Positions 8,035-17,341 of a stretch of DNA of 64,000 nucleotides are shown one piece after another (the stretch's first letter is position 1; each line of letters begins with the position of its first letter). The stretch comes from Nitrospira defluvii. Lineage in GTDB: Bacteria; Nitrospirota; Nitrospiria; Nitrospirales; Nitrospiraceae. A model generated the notes under the pieces. That model worked only from the letters and a program-made list of their open reading frames with translations, had not been told where the DNA came from and did not search any database. The stretch covers positions 1 through 64,000 of the forward strand of contig WYAX01000013.1 of NCBI GenBank assembly GCA_011525625.1. The letters are read 5' to 3'. The position numbers were made by a program, and so were the translations under genes.

Positions 8035-9555
8035 CTACGGTGCTGCCGCGGTTCCCGGCCGGACGGCCTCACCTCCTGGGGCCTGCTGCCATCCTCCGCC
8101 TAGTGCTTTGTACAAGCTGACCATGTCTGTGAGGCGGGCACGTTCGGTTTGCGCGAGTTGCGTTTGCGCGGCCAGCATCGTCCGTTGCGCGTCAAGCACA
8201 TCCAGGTAGTTCACCAGGCCCTTGCGATATCGGACCTCCGCCAAACTCACGGCGGCATCGGCTGCCGCGGTCTGTTCGCGCTGGCGCGTTAACTGCTCAG
8301 TGCGGGTGTGGATCGAGACCAGTAGATCCGCGACCTCGCGAAAGGCCAGAAGAATGGTCTGCTGATAGCCCTCCAACAATTGTTGATAGCGTGACTCCGC
8401 GGCGTCCAGTCGTGCCACGTTGGTGCCGCCCAGAAAGATGGGCAAGGTTACCGAGGGGCCGATGCTGAAGTTTGCGCTGTTGCCCGTAAACCAGTTGGCG
8501 AACTCGGCGCTTTGGAGGCCTCCCTGGCCGGTTATGGACAGAGTAGGGAAGAAGTAGGCGCGCGCCTGTCCGATGCGGGCATTGGCAGCTTTGAGCGAGG
8601 CTTCAGCCTGCAAGATGTCGGGCCGTCGTTCGAGTAAGTGCGACGGGAGTCCGACCGGAATGTCCGGCTGGACGACGAGTGTTCGCAGTGGCGTTGGGGG
8701 AAGCCTCAACGTTCCCGGGGACGCTCCGGTCAGCACTTCCAGGCGGTGCACCTCAACGGCGCGCAAGCGAGTCACATCTGGAATTTGTCCCGCGCTTTCG
8801 GCGACCAGCACTTCCGTCCGTTTCACGTCCAGGTCTGAGGCCAACCCGACGGAGGCTCGCTTGCGGATAATGTCCAGGGAGTCTCGTCGCAGTGTGAGTG
8901 CTCGTTGGGCGATCTCGATCTGCTCATCCAATTCCCGGATGCGAAAATACGACTGCCCCACGTCGCCGATCAGTGTGAGGGCGATGGCCCGGGCATCCTG
9001 TTCAATCGCTTGCGCCTCGGCGGAGGCCGCTTCCATCCCTCGGCGGATTCGCCCCCAGAGATCCAGCTCCCAACGCAGATCGGCCGCCCCGTTCCACAGG
9101 TCGAAACTGCTGCCCGGCTTGGCGAAGACTTGCGGGCCCGGTTGCTGTCCGGTGGCCAATCCTAATCCCGCCAGCGTGTTCTTGGAGACGGAAATATTTG
9201 TGTAGCTGCCCTGCACATTGAGTTGCGGGTAGAGTCCGGCCCCGGCGGTGGTCACGGCTGCGCGACCCTCGAGGACCCGAGACACCGCCCGCCGCACGTC
9301 ATGGTTCTGGGCGAGCGCGCGCTCGATGAACTGCGTGAGCTCCTCGTTACGAAATGCCTGCCACCAGTCGGCGCTTGGTGATTTGTCGGAGTGGCTACCA
9401 GCTGTGGAGCCGGAGCTCATGTCGGTCCAGTCCGCGGGGGCGGCAATCGGCGGGCGTGTATAGGGCTGGCCCTGCAGGCAGCCAGTGACGGAGAGGGTGA
9501 GGAGGCTCGTCAGCAACAATCCCGCGCGTTGTGGTAGTGAACGTGCCGGTTTCAT
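8035..9555 (-). CDS. TolC/NodT-family outer-membrane efflux lipoprotein
   Basis: A 506-residue protein with a lipoprotein signal (lipobox LSVTGC near residue 26) and the two repeated outer-membrane-factor halves typical of RND-type NodT/OprM proteins, including PSHLLERRPDILQAEASL and LLAFREVADLL. It would form the outer-membrane channel of the adjacent ABC-driven exporter. Its ATG overlaps the stop of the HlyD gene by 4 bp, so translation is coupled. It is the last gene of the unit, with no obvious terminator. Confidence 0.93.
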   Translation of the reverse strand: MKPARSLPQRAGLLLTSLLTLSVTGCLQGQPYTRPPIAAPADWTDMSSGSTAGSHSDKSPSADWWQAFRNEELTQFIERALAQNHDVRRAVSRVLEGRAAVTTAGAGLYPQLNVQGSYTNISVSKNTLAGLGLATGQQPGPQVFAKPGSSFDLWNGAADLRWELDLWGRIRRGMEAASAEAQAIEQDARAIALTLIGDVGQSYFRIRELDEQIEIAQRALTLRRDSLDIIRKRASVGLASDLDVKRTEVLVAESAGQIPDVTRLRAVEVHRLEVLTGASPGTLRLPPTPLRTLVVQPDIPVGLPSHLLERRPDILQAEASLKAANARIGQARAYFFPTLSITGQGGLQSAEFANWFTGNSANFSIGPSVTLPIFLGGTNVARLDAAESRYQQLLEGYQQTILLAFREVADLLVSIHTRTEQLTRQREQTAAADAAVSLAEVRYRKGLVNYLDVLDAQRTMLAAQTQLAQTERARLTDMVSLYKALGGGWQQAPGGEAVRPGTAAAP

Positions 9556-10520
9556 TGTGGCGACTCCACGGCCGGTCCTCCAGCAGCGGGTTCGCGGTCG
9601 ATAAACACATCGACTTGCTGTCCGGTATAGACCGGAAACGCCGGGCGCTCAAATCGATAGATGACCTGGAGGACTCGCGTATCCACTCGTTCGGTGTTTT
9701 CTCCGGTCAACGACTTCTTCGGAACGATGTAGGGCTCAATCCGCACGAATGTCAGGGGGATCGGCTTGGCGGTATTGCCTTTCGGGTAGGCCACGGCGGG
9801 CCGATGGGGAGCCACGAGCGGAGCATTGATTTCATCCACCTCGGCGCGAACTTGGAGTTGTTGCATGTCTCCCAGTAACATCAGGGGTTCGCTTGCGCCG
9901 ATCGTGAGGGCGAATTCACCGGCTCGGACATTCACCTGGAGAATCGTGCCGGCTCGGGGTGCCCGGACGGTCAGCCGATCGAGCAACATCTGTGTTTCAT
10001 CTCGCTGCGCGATGACCTGTTTCAAGGCTGCTTCGTGGCGGGTCATGGTACGTTTGGCCATTTGAAGGGCGTACCAGGTACGTTTGATATCGTCATCGCT
10101 CACGGCCCTGCTGTCCCCCACCGCCTTGAGCCGCTTGAGTTGGGTGTTGAGGTCGCCGATACGATAGGTCTGTTCCTCGACCTGCGCTTCCGCCGGAGGA
10201 ATTGCGGCTTGGCGAGCCACGAGTTGTGCGCGAAGATCCCGATCATCCAGTTGAAAGAGCGGATCACCTTGACGCACCGGGTCCCCGACGGCGACGAACA
10301 CTTGTGTGACGAGGCCGGCGATGGGGGGACCGATGCGTACGTTTTCATTCGCGGCTTCGATAATGCCGCTCGCGGCCACGGTCGTTCCGAAGGGGGAGCG
10401 AGGTGGTTCCACAATCGGCGTCGGCATGGGTGCAGTCTTGCCGGCAGTCAGCACGCTCCAGGCGGCGAGCGCCGTGCAGGCGAGTGCGAGCCAGATGCTC
10501 AAACGATTGAGAATGCTCAT
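9552..10520 (-). CDS. HlyD/DevB-type periplasmic adaptor
   Basis: A 322-residue protein with an N-terminal membrane anchor (IWLALACTALAAWSVL), two lipoyl half-motifs (IGPPIAGLVTQVFVAVGDPV and VRAPRAGTILQVNVRAGE) flanking a coiled-coil hairpin, and a beta-barrel region. It resembles DevB/MacA adaptors that link an inner-membrane ABC pump to a TolC channel. The start at 10520 overlaps the ATPase stop as ATGA; a longer frame to 10634 would lie inside the ATPase gene. Confidence 0.9.
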   Translation of the reverse strand: MSILNRLSIWLALACTALAAWSVLTAGKTAPMPTPIVEPPRSPFGTTVAASGIIEAANENVRIGPPIAGLVTQVFVAVGDPVRQGDPLFQLDDRDLRAQLVARQAAIPPAEAQVEEQTYRIGDLNTQLKRLKAVGDSRAVSDDDIKRTWYALQMAKRTMTRHEAALKQVIAQRDETQMLLDRLTVRAPRAGTILQVNVRAGEFALTIGASEPLMLLGDMQQLQVRAEVDEINAPLVAPHRPAVAYPKGNTAKPIPLTFVRIEPYIVPKKSLTGENTERVDTRVLQVIYRFERPAFPVYTGQQVDVFIDREPAAGGPAVESPQ

Positions 10521-11275
10521 GCCATGGCCTCTTGTTGAATCGGGTGGATGCCGACGATGCGGCCGTCCGTGAGTTCCGCCATGCGATCGCCGAATTGAAA
10601 TACGCGACTGTCGTGTGTGACGACAATGACGCAACGGTCGGGGGCTCGTCCCACGTCGCGGATCAACTCCATGATTTTCTGACCGTTGGGGCCGTCGAGG
10701 GCGGCCGTCGGTTCGTCGCAGACCAGCAGTTGCGGATCATTGACCAGGGCGCGGGCGACGGCGACGCGTTGTTGTTGGCCGCCGGATAGGTTTTTGGGCA
10801 GAAATTCCGTGCGGTCGCTGAGCCCGACACGTTCGAGCATCAGCCGTCCCTTCGAGAGGGCCTCTTTCTTCCCGAGGCCATGAATCAGGAGCGGGATCGC
10901 CACATTTTCGGCCGCGGTCAGCGAGGGTAAGAGATTGAACTGTTGAAAGATAAATCCCATGCGCTGGCCACGAAACCGGGTGCGCGCATTGGGTGGCATC
11001 TGGGTCAGCGAGGCACCCAGCACGTCCAGGGTTCCTGCGTCGATGTCGAGAATGCCCGCGATGGCGGAGAGCAAGGTCGTCTTGCCGCCGCCTGATTCCC
11101 CTACCAGAAGGAGCAATTCGCCGAAATACACATCGAGGTCAATGCCTTTGAGGACGGTCACGGTGGTCTCCCCGCTGCCGAACGATTTCACGAGGCCGCG
11201 CACCTGGACGGCGGCGGTTCTGGGGGGCTCGGTGACAGGGGTTTGCGCGCGTGTGTGATCATCCATGGGCATCAC
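10517..11275 (-). CDS. MacB/LolD/DevA-type ABC transporter ATPase
   Basis: A 252-residue ATPase with Walker A GESGGGKTT, signature LSGGQQQRVAVARAL, Walker B LLVCDEPTAALD and the H-loop VVTHD. Sequence and size fit the LolD/MacB/DevA branch, which powers mechanotransmission exporters of the FtsX-like permease type. It overlaps both neighbouring genes by 4 bp. Confidence 0.95.
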   Translation of the reverse strand: MMPMDDHTRAQTPVTEPPRTAAVQVRGLVKSFGSGETTVTVLKGIDLDVYFGELLLLVGESGGGKTTLLSAIAGILDIDAGTLDVLGASLTQMPPNARTRFRGQRMGFIFQQFNLLPSLTAAENVAIPLLIHGLGKKEALSKGRLMLERVGLSDRTEFLPKNLSGGQQQRVAVARALVNDPQLLVCDEPTAALDGPNGQKIMELIRDVGRAPDRCVIVVTHDSRVFQFGDRMAELTDGRIVGIHPIQQEAMA

Positions 11276-12402
11276 CGGAACACGATCGCCGGTTCAAGGC
11301 GCGCGAGTTTGACGATACTGATCAAGGCCGAAGAGGTGCAGATGCCGAGGAGCGCGATCAGTACGACGAGGAGCAACTGCCACGTTTCTACAAAGGGCAG
11401 TCCGCCGCCTTTGGCGGATACAAATCCGAACCCTGTGGCGAGGCCGATACCGATGCCATAGCCGGTGAGTCCGACGGTAAAGGCTTGCAAGAGGATCATG
11501 CGCGCCAGCGTGAAGGTGGACGCGCCCATGGCCTTCAGCGCCCCGAACTGCTTGATATTTTCCACGGTGAACAGGTAGAACGTCTGCCCGGCGATGGCCA
11601 TGCCGACAATGAACCCGAGCAGGATGGTCGTGCCGAAGTTGATACCGATACCGGTGTTCTTGAGCACCCAGCTGATCGTCTTCCAACCGAAGTCTTGCGC
11701 GGTAAACGCGCCGAGGCCGGTTTGCTCCTGGATGCGCGCTGTCACTTCCGCATCGGAGACGCCGTCCTTGGCCTTGGCCAATACGTAGGAAAGGGTACGA
11801 CGTTCGCGTGGCACATACCGGATGGCGCGGTCGTACGTCGTGTACACGACCGGGATGTTCGTGAAGTTTTTTTGCGTCTTGGCGATGGCCACGACGCGGG
11901 CCAGTTTGTCGTTTAACTCGAATACCGTTCCGATCGCGATGACCGTGGGGCCGCCCATGCGTTCAACGGCCCATTGATCCAGCACGACGGCATCGGGCTG
12001 CAAGATGTCTTCAAACCGGCCTTCCAGGACTTCGGCGGGGCGCCCGATGAGTGTGGAGGCATCCAACCCGGTCAGCGTAATCTGGTGGTAGTCCCCGTTG
12101 GATAGCCGCGCGCGCAGTACACCTTTATACAACGGCACGGCCCATTCGACTCCGGAGACGCTGCGCACTCGATCGACGGCGGTGTCGGCAATCGGCTTCA
12201 CCTCGTCGACCTGTCCGATGCCGGGATCTGTGATCCAGAGGGGGACATTGATATTGCTGACGCTGGATTGCGACCACATCATGAGACCCCAGAAGATGGA
12301 GCCTTGTTGCACGATCAGCATCACCGCAAAGGTCAGTCCGCACAACAGCATGAGGTACTTTGCGCGGTCACCGAACAGCATTTTCAGGGCCACGTAGCTC
12401 AT
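11272..12402 (-). CDS. DevC/FtsX-family ABC permease
   Basis: A 376-residue permease: one N-terminal transmembrane helix (YLMLLCGLTFAVMLIVQQG), a periplasmic domain of about 220 residues, then three helices near the C-terminus (GINFGTTILLGFIVGMAIA, FTVGLTGYGIGIGLATGFG, LLLVVLIALLGICTSSAL). This matches DevC/MacB-type permeases lacking a fused ATPase. The start at 12402 forms an ATGA overlap with the preceding small gene; the upstream extension would lie within that gene. Confidence 0.92.
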   Translation of the reverse strand: MSYVALKMLFGDRAKYLMLLCGLTFAVMLIVQQGSIFWGLMMWSQSSVSNINVPLWITDPGIGQVDEVKPIADTAVDRVRSVSGVEWAVPLYKGVLRARLSNGDYHQITLTGLDASTLIGRPAEVLEGRFEDILQPDAVVLDQWAVERMGGPTVIAIGTVFELNDKLARVVAIAKTQKNFTNIPVVYTTYDRAIRYVPRERRTLSYVLAKAKDGVSDAEVTARIQEQTGLGAFTAQDFGWKTISWVLKNTGIGINFGTTILLGFIVGMAIAGQTFYLFTVENIKQFGALKAMGASTFTLARMILLQAFTVGLTGYGIGIGLATGFGFVSAKGGGLPFVETWQLLLVVLIALLGICTSSALISIVKLARLEPAIVFR

Positions 12403-12815
12403 GCGTGGTCCTCGCCGTCCTGGTGGTCCAGCGCATAGGCGACGACGCGCGGTGGTTGAGGAAGCTTCACTTGATCGTGGCGGTGGAAGAAGAGGGTGCA
12501 AATTCTTGCGATCGGGCATCCCCGGTGCAGGGCGATGGTCCAGAATCGTCGCACATGCTGCCCGTTGGGTTGTTGCTCTTCGTCCATGAGGCGTAATGGG
12601 CCGGGGAACGCATTGGTGAAGGTGATGTCCCTCGCAGCCAGTTTTTCGTCCAGTCCTTCCGCGAGAAAGTCCAGAATGTCACCGCACCAGGAGAACCGCC
12701 GGCCATCCCGACTGGCTTCGCCCGACGCGAGCAGCTTGCTCTGCCGTTCGACCACATAGGCCTGGATCTCGTCGCCCAGTGATTGCGGAGTCGGGGCCGG
12801 CGTACTTGGTTCCAT
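12399..12815 (-). CDS. hypothetical protein, first gene of the efflux operon
   Basis: A 138-residue soluble-looking protein with no family I recognise. It has a helical N-terminal half (SLGDEIQAYVVERQSKLL) and WCGDILDFL and FWTIALHRGCPIARIC segments. It overlaps the permease gene by 4 bp, so it is very likely translated with the pump. The start is uncertain: ATG at 12815 or GTG at 12878, neither with a strong ribosome site. It could be an accessory or substrate-handling protein, but the sequence does not say. Confidence 0.6.
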   Translation of the reverse strand: MEPSTPAPTPQSLGDEIQAYVVERQSKLLASGEASRDGRRFSWCGDILDFLAEGLDEKLAARDITFTNAFPGPLRLMDEEQQPNGQHVRRFWTIALHRGCPIARICTLFFHRHDQVKLPQPPRVVAYALDHQDGEDHA

Positions 12816-12971
12816 GTAGGAGAATACGAGCAGGGACGGTGCCAGGGGGAGAGGGGGGCTATTCGTGTTGGCGAACACATTGAAATGTCAGGCGGAAATC
12901 GTCTGTTGTCGGGAGAGATGCCTGTGGGCGGCGCGTGAAATTTGCCGAAATGTTGGCAGGTAACGGGATGC

Positions 12972-12989
12972 GCGCCCATATGTGGGCAC
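12972..12989. promoter_or_regulatory. putative activator site upstream of the efflux operon
   Basis: GCGCCCATATGTGGGCAC is a dyad with arms GCGCCCA and TGGGCAC (one mismatch) around TATG. It differs by one base from the site at the start of the adjacent sigma54-activator gene. It lies directly after that gene's stop and 94-157 bp before the possible efflux operon starts, a normal enhancer distance for sigma54 activators. No convincing GG-N10-GC promoter was found between. Confidence 0.6.
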
Positions 12990-15050
12990 TCAATGCTTCT
13001 GTTGTCGAGGGCGGGTGATCGCCAGCTTTTTCATGCGGTGCTGAAGGGTTGACCGCTTCATGCCTAAATGCTCCGCCGCGCCTTGTTTGCCGGCTAGGAC
13101 CCAATTGGTTCGAATCAGCGTATCAAGGATGTGCGCCCGCTCGGCTTCCGCCAGTGTGCGCGGGTGGGCGGCGGAGGCAGTGGTGCGCCCCAGGCCGTCG
13201 AGTTCCTCGATGGTGATAGTCGAGCCTCGGCTGACGATCACGGCGCGCTCAATGACATGCTCCAGTTCGCGCACGTTGCCTGGCCAATCGTAGGCGGACA
13301 AGGCCTTCAGTGCGGTGCTGTGAATGCGCGTCACCGGCTTACGATGCCGCTGACTGTATTTTCTGGCAAAGTGGCGGGCCAGCAGCGGAATATCTTGAAG
13401 GCGTTCGCGCAGCGTCGGAAGCCGAACCGGGAACACATTGAGGCGATAGAACAGGTCGGCACGAAAGGTATTGCGTGTGATGGCTTGATCCAGGTCTACG
13501 TTGGTGGCGGCCAGGACGCGGACATCGATCCGGATCGTGTGAGTTCCGCCGACCCGGTTGAATTCCCGGGCCTCCAGCACGCGCAGCAGTTTCATTTGCA
13601 CATCGATCGGGAGTTCTCCCACTTCATCGAGGAAAATGGTGCCGCCATGGGCGAGCTCAAAGCGTCCCAGCTTGCGGGAGGTCGCGCTGGTGAATGCGCC
13701 CTTCTCGTGCCCAAACAGTTCGGATTCGATGAGGGTGGGTGGAAGCGCGGCACAGTTGACCGTGATCAACGCCTTATGCCGACGGGGCGAAAGTCGATGA
13801 ATGGCTTGCGCCACCAATTCCTTGCCGGTTCCAGTCTCTCCGGTGATGAGCACAGTGGAATCCGTGGGGGCAACCATCTCGATGGCCCGAAGCGATTTTT
13901 GTAATGCGGGGCTATCGCCCACGAGGCTTTTCAGGTCCAGTGAGGCGCCCATTTCCTCCCGCAGGTAGACGTTTTCCTGTTCCAATTGGTCTTTGAGCTG
14001 GCGAATTTGGTCGTAGGCCGAAAGATTCGTGATCGCGTGGGACAGGTGGAAGCCGATCTGCTCGGTCAGGGTGAGGTCACGTTGAGAGAAGGCGTTTCGC
14101 CGTTTGCTTCCGATCGCGAGAAACCCATAGGGGTTTCCATGGACCAGGAGCGGGCAGAGCATCGCCGAGAAGACGCCGAGGGATTCGAAATACCGGTGTT
14201 CGGCAAATCGTTCCTGATTGTGACCCGTCAGGAGAAGGGGTTTGCCCGTGGCCAGGATTTCCGCCGCCGCCATGTGTTCGAATGGAAACTGTCGCAGGGC
14301 ATCCTGGTCGATGGCGACACCCTCGCAGGCCACGATTTCAAACCAGCGAGTATGGGGTTCTCCGACGAACCGCACCAGTCCGATCACGTCGTGTTGAAGG
14401 ACGTCGTGGAGAATCGGCTGAATCGAATAGATCAGATTGTCGAGGGTGATGGCGCCGAGAACAACCTGGCTATTGAGGGCGACCAGGGTGTCACGCTCTT
14501 CTGCCGCCAACACGGCGGTGAGGACCGGGGCGATATGCTGGCCGAACACCTCAAGGAAACTCCTGTCCTCCTCGGTAAACGAGTCTGGGGCCTCCAGGGA
14601 GACTGCCACGATCACCGCTAGTGTCTTGCCTGGTGCGCCGAGCGAAGAGTCGTCAGGCATGATGACCGGTGCCGCCAGGACCGATGAACGCCGGTAGAGG
14701 CGGGGATCAATGGCCTGGGCTTCGGTCCACGGGGCGTTGCTGAGGTCCTTGGCGAGGATGGCCTGCCTGGCATGGACTGCCGCTTCCTTGATTGTGCCGG
14801 CCGCAGGCAGCTGCGCAATGGGATAGGCGGGGGAGGTGGGGTCTCGAAAGATGTCCGATACCGGCGAAAATGCCGCGGTGGTCTCGCTATAGAGGTACAG
14901 GCCGATGGTGGAGCAACCAAGGATCGGTAAGAGTTCGTCCTGGAGGCGTTTATCAAATTGGCGCAATGTCCTTGTCTGAACCAGGGCGCTCAGGATGTGG
15001 AAGCGGTCACGCGTGTCATGCAGGGTGCCCATATGTGGGCACTCTACCAT
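12990..15050 (-). CDS. GAF-GAF-AAA+-Fis sigma54-dependent transcriptional activator
   Basis: A 686-residue FhlA-like regulator. Residues about 1-350 hold two GAF-type sensory domains. The AAA+ domain has Walker A GETGTGKE, Walker B IFLDEVGEL and intact arginine fingers in FRADLFYRLNV. The C-terminus is a Fis-type helix-turn-helix (LGMKRSTLQHRMKKL). The sigma54-contact loop reads GAFTSA (residues 451-456) instead of GAFTGA; the threonine is kept. No receiver domain is present, so it probably senses a ligand or redox state through GAF. The downstream efflux operon is the likely target. The start could also be the ATG at 15032. Confidence 0.9.
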   Translation of the reverse strand: MVECPHMGTLHDTRDRFHILSALVQTRTLRQFDKRLQDELLPILGCSTIGLYLYSETTAAFSPVSDIFRDPTSPAYPIAQLPAAGTIKEAAVHARQAILAKDLSNAPWTEAQAIDPRLYRRSSVLAAPVIMPDDSSLGAPGKTLAVIVAVSLEAPDSFTEEDRSFLEVFGQHIAPVLTAVLAAEERDTLVALNSQVVLGAITLDNLIYSIQPILHDVLQHDVIGLVRFVGEPHTRWFEIVACEGVAIDQDALRQFPFEHMAAAEILATGKPLLLTGHNQERFAEHRYFESLGVFSAMLCPLLVHGNPYGFLAIGSKRRNAFSQRDLTLTEQIGFHLSHAITNLSAYDQIRQLKDQLEQENVYLREEMGASLDLKSLVGDSPALQKSLRAIEMVAPTDSTVLITGETGTGKELVAQAIHRLSPRRHKALITVNCAALPPTLIESELFGHEKGAFTSATSRKLGRFELAHGGTIFLDEVGELPIDVQMKLLRVLEAREFNRVGGTHTIRIDVRVLAATNVDLDQAITRNTFRADLFYRLNVFPVRLPTLRERLQDIPLLARHFARKYSQRHRKPVTRIHSTALKALSAYDWPGNVRELEHVIERAVIVSRGSTITIEELDGLGRTTASAAHPRTLAEAERAHILDTLIRTNWVLAGKQGAAEHLGMKRSTLQHRMKKLAITRPRQQKH
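15025..15042. promoter_or_regulatory. palindromic operator over the start of the sigma54-activator gene
   Basis: GTGCCCA-TATG-TGGGCAC has perfect 7-bp arms and a 4-bp centre. It overlaps the first codons of the regulator gene, so binding there could block its own expression. It shares 17 of 18 bases with the site at 12972-12989 in front of the efflux operon. Confidence 0.6.
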
Positions 15051-15094
15051 GTGATGGTCATCTATGAAAAGCGAGCGGCGGTGATGAGTGGAGG

Positions 15095-16558
15095 CTAAGA
15101 GGCAGATTCAGTGCGGCGTGATTTTAATCCGTCGAGGCGTCGTGTATCCAGAGTCACGTAGATGGACTGTTCCTGTGTGACGGTCACTGCACCGGGGGCT
15201 TGGCCCTTGGCTTTTCTGACCCACTTGCGCCGGGTGTAGATCACGTCGCCCTTGCCGCTCTTCTTGAGATCGCTATAAAGCAGTGCGAGCGTGGCTGCGT
15301 CGCGCACCGTTTCGAGCGGCGGCTCTGTCCCCTTCTCAAGACGGACGATAACATGGGAGCCTGGGGTGCCACGGGCATGGAGCCACAGGTCTTCACTCCT
15401 CGCCAGGCCGAATGTCAGCTCGTCATTCTCTCGAGCATTGCGTCCGACGAAGATCGGATACCCGTCGGACGACTGAAAGCGCCGAAACGGTCCGCGGCGC
15501 GCCTCATCTGCGGAGTGCCTCTTGGCGCTGCGTGAGATGGGGTGTCTTGCCGGTCGTTCAGCATTGTCGGGTGCGACCCAGGTTCCCTGTTTGATTGCTT
15601 CGAGTTCCGTCTGTATGGGCTGAACCTCCGCTTGGATAGTGGCCAGGCGTGGCGCAATTTCCCGTTGAGCCGATACGAACTTCCGGTACTTCGCAAAGTA
15701 GGCGTCCATGTTGGCCTGCGCCCCTTTGGTCGGATCGAGAGGAATCGTCAGTTCAGGCAGTCGTTCGTCGTAATAGTCGATAACGGAGACGGTCGTCATG
15801 CCTGTTGTCAGCGAGCGGAGATTGGCCTTCAGGAGCTCGCCGTAGCGTGCATAGGGTTCGTATCGTCCAGCCTGTTCGAGATCGCGCCGGAGGGCGTCTG
15901 CGCGGCGCAGCAGCTTCTTGAGATTCTTGCGAAGGGCCGACTCCCGCTCCCGAACCTGGGTCAGGCGGGAGAGCTCTGCTTCCCGTTCTCGATAACGAGT
16001 CTCCAGTTCCGCTGACAGCGGGAAGGTCTCAGTATCGAGGGGATGGAGTATTGCGTGCTCGGGAGGGGCGATCTCCTGTGAGGAAAGACGCGCAAGAGGG
16101 GTGCTGGGGGCCTCGTAGGGCTGGTTGATTCGTCCTTCGTGTCGGCGAAGGGTCGCCAACACCCGGCCTTCCTCATCGAGAAAGAGGAGGTTGGCGTTGC
16201 GGCTGAATAATTCCGCGACCAGCGACACCGGTCCGCTTCGACTTGTCAGGTCAAGACGGATGATGCGGTCCCCGGAAACATGATGAAGGCCATCAATGCG
16301 TGCGCCTTGAATCCGCGCCCGGAGAAGTTGGCAGAAGGCCGGCGGGCTCGGCGGGTTGGGACGTGCGCGCTGCACGAGGTGCATGCGGGCCGTGCCGTCG
16401 TGCACCGAACAGAGCAGCCGGCGAGTATGGCCAGGGACACGAATTTCGAGGATGAGGCAATCGGGCAGTGGTTGAGAGATTTTCTGAATCCAGCCTTCGG
16501 CGAGGGCCGGAACCAGCTCCTGCACCATCGAACCAATTTCTGTCGCAGAGAGAGACAT
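15095..16558 (-). CDS. rqcH: RqcH/NFACT-family ribosome quality control protein
   Basis: A 487-residue protein with an NFACT-N domain (start MSLSATEIGSMVQELVPAL, DR dipeptide in SGDRIIRLD), a central coiled coil (about residues 170-320) and a C-terminal NFACT-R domain (FVGRNARENDEL, LWLHARGTPGSHVIV, GDVIYTRRKWVRK). Bacterial RqcH binds 50S subunits carrying stalled nascent chains and recruits alanyl-tRNA for tailing; it was long annotated as fibronectin-binding protein. Length is slightly below the usual 560-580. It is a stand-alone gene. Confidence 0.9.
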   Translation of the reverse strand: MSLSATEIGSMVQELVPALAEGWIQKISQPLPDCLILEIRVPGHTRRLLCSVHDGTARMHLVQRARPNPPSPPAFCQLLRARIQGARIDGLHHVSGDRIIRLDLTSRSGPVSLVAELFSRNANLLFLDEEGRVLATLRRHEGRINQPYEAPSTPLARLSSQEIAPPEHAILHPLDTETFPLSAELETRYREREAELSRLTQVRERESALRKNLKKLLRRADALRRDLEQAGRYEPYARYGELLKANLRSLTTGMTTVSVIDYYDERLPELTIPLDPTKGAQANMDAYFAKYRKFVSAQREIAPRLATIQAEVQPIQTELEAIKQGTWVAPDNAERPARHPISRSAKRHSADEARRGPFRRFQSSDGYPIFVGRNARENDELTFGLARSEDLWLHARGTPGSHVIVRLEKGTEPPLETVRDAATLALLYSDLKKSGKGDVIYTRRKWVRKAKGQAPGAVTVTQEQSIYVTLDTRRLDGLKSRRTESAS

Positions 16559-16880
16559 TATTTGTATGCCAGACCAGCCACCCGGTCATCGCTCGGGTGT
16601 TCCATCCTGTACGCCCTGCCGGTCTCCGTTCGATTGAGAGTTACTGTAGCCGATTGTACCCATTTCTGTCCCATGGGACCAATTCGGGCACAGATACAGG
16701 CATCAGGTGGCACGGTTGGGGCGTGTCGCCATTGCGCGGTAGCCGCCCGGGATGCACATGATGTTGGCGAGTCCATGGCATTCGGCTTGCTTGTACATCT
16801 GTGGCGATTGAAGAAGGGCTCGTCGCCAACAGGTCCTTTGGTGCTCCGGGGGGCCACATTGTCTCCGAAGGGAGGGACTT
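16559..16880. other. divergent intergenic region with a 12-bp palindrome
   Basis: A 322-bp stretch between rqcH (leftward) and the zinc-ribbon gene (rightward). It holds the perfect palindrome GTCCCATGGGAC at 16668-16679, about 110 bp upstream of rqcH and next to a weak leftward TACAAT box. Nothing else was recognised. Confidence 0.4.
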
Positions 16881-17108
16881 ATGACGTGCACGCGATGTGA
16901 AGGGTTGATGGTGAAAGATGACTTGATCGATCTGCAGGAGAGTTTCCATCCCATGCGGCTGCAAGGACATCGGTGCCTGAGTTGCGGCAACATCGTCGAT
17001 ACTCTGATTCAACGTCATAGAATGGTCCAGAATTCCCATCTACGTCCTGTCCCGGCTTCCGTACCGGAGAAGCCTGTCCTCTTCGATCTGATCAAGCTCA
17101 CGGCGTAG
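16881..17108 (+). CDS. small zinc-ribbon protein
   Basis: A 75-residue protein with two cysteine pairs, TCTRCEG at residues 2-8 and CLSCGN near residue 34, forming a C-x2-C...C-x2-C zinc ribbon. GGAGGG lies 5 bases before the ATG at 16881. The ribbon resembles those of short regulatory or adaptor proteins, but the ligand and partner are unknown. The next gene to the right is the HExxH protein; co-expression is possible across the intervening hairpin. Confidence 0.7.
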   Translation: MTCTRCEGLMVKDDLIDLQESFHPMRLQGHRCLSCGNIVDTLIQRHRMVQNSHLRPVPASVPEKPVLFDLIKLTA

Positions 17109-17113
17109 GAGCC

Positions 17114-17150
17114 TCCCCCGCGGGGCCATGCCCGGTGCCTCGCGGGGGGA
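17114..17150 (+). terminator. GC-rich hairpin after the zinc-ribbon gene
   Basis: TCCCCCGCG (17114-17122) can pair with CGCGGGGGGA (17141-17150) just after the stop codon. There is no T tract, so it may be a weak terminator or an mRNA-end hairpin. Confidence 0.45.
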
Positions 17151-17341
17151 TTCATCCGGCGCTTCCTGTGGTTCCACTCAATTCCGCAGCTCCGCCTAGG
17201 GCAGGAGCCCGCTCGGTTCGGTCCCATTCAGCCTCACCCTAGATACCATGTTCCCCTCCGTGGGTCGTCGGCTTGTCAGTCGACACACACTCGCGTACAG
17301 TGCGCGCGGAAAGAAAACCGGCTGAGGAGTCTTGTGCGGCG

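Noticed and set aside
16668-16679. GTCCCATGGGAC palindrome as an rqcH operator
   Set aside because: A single 12-bp palindrome beside a weak promoter is not enough to claim an operator; it is only noted in the intergenic entry.
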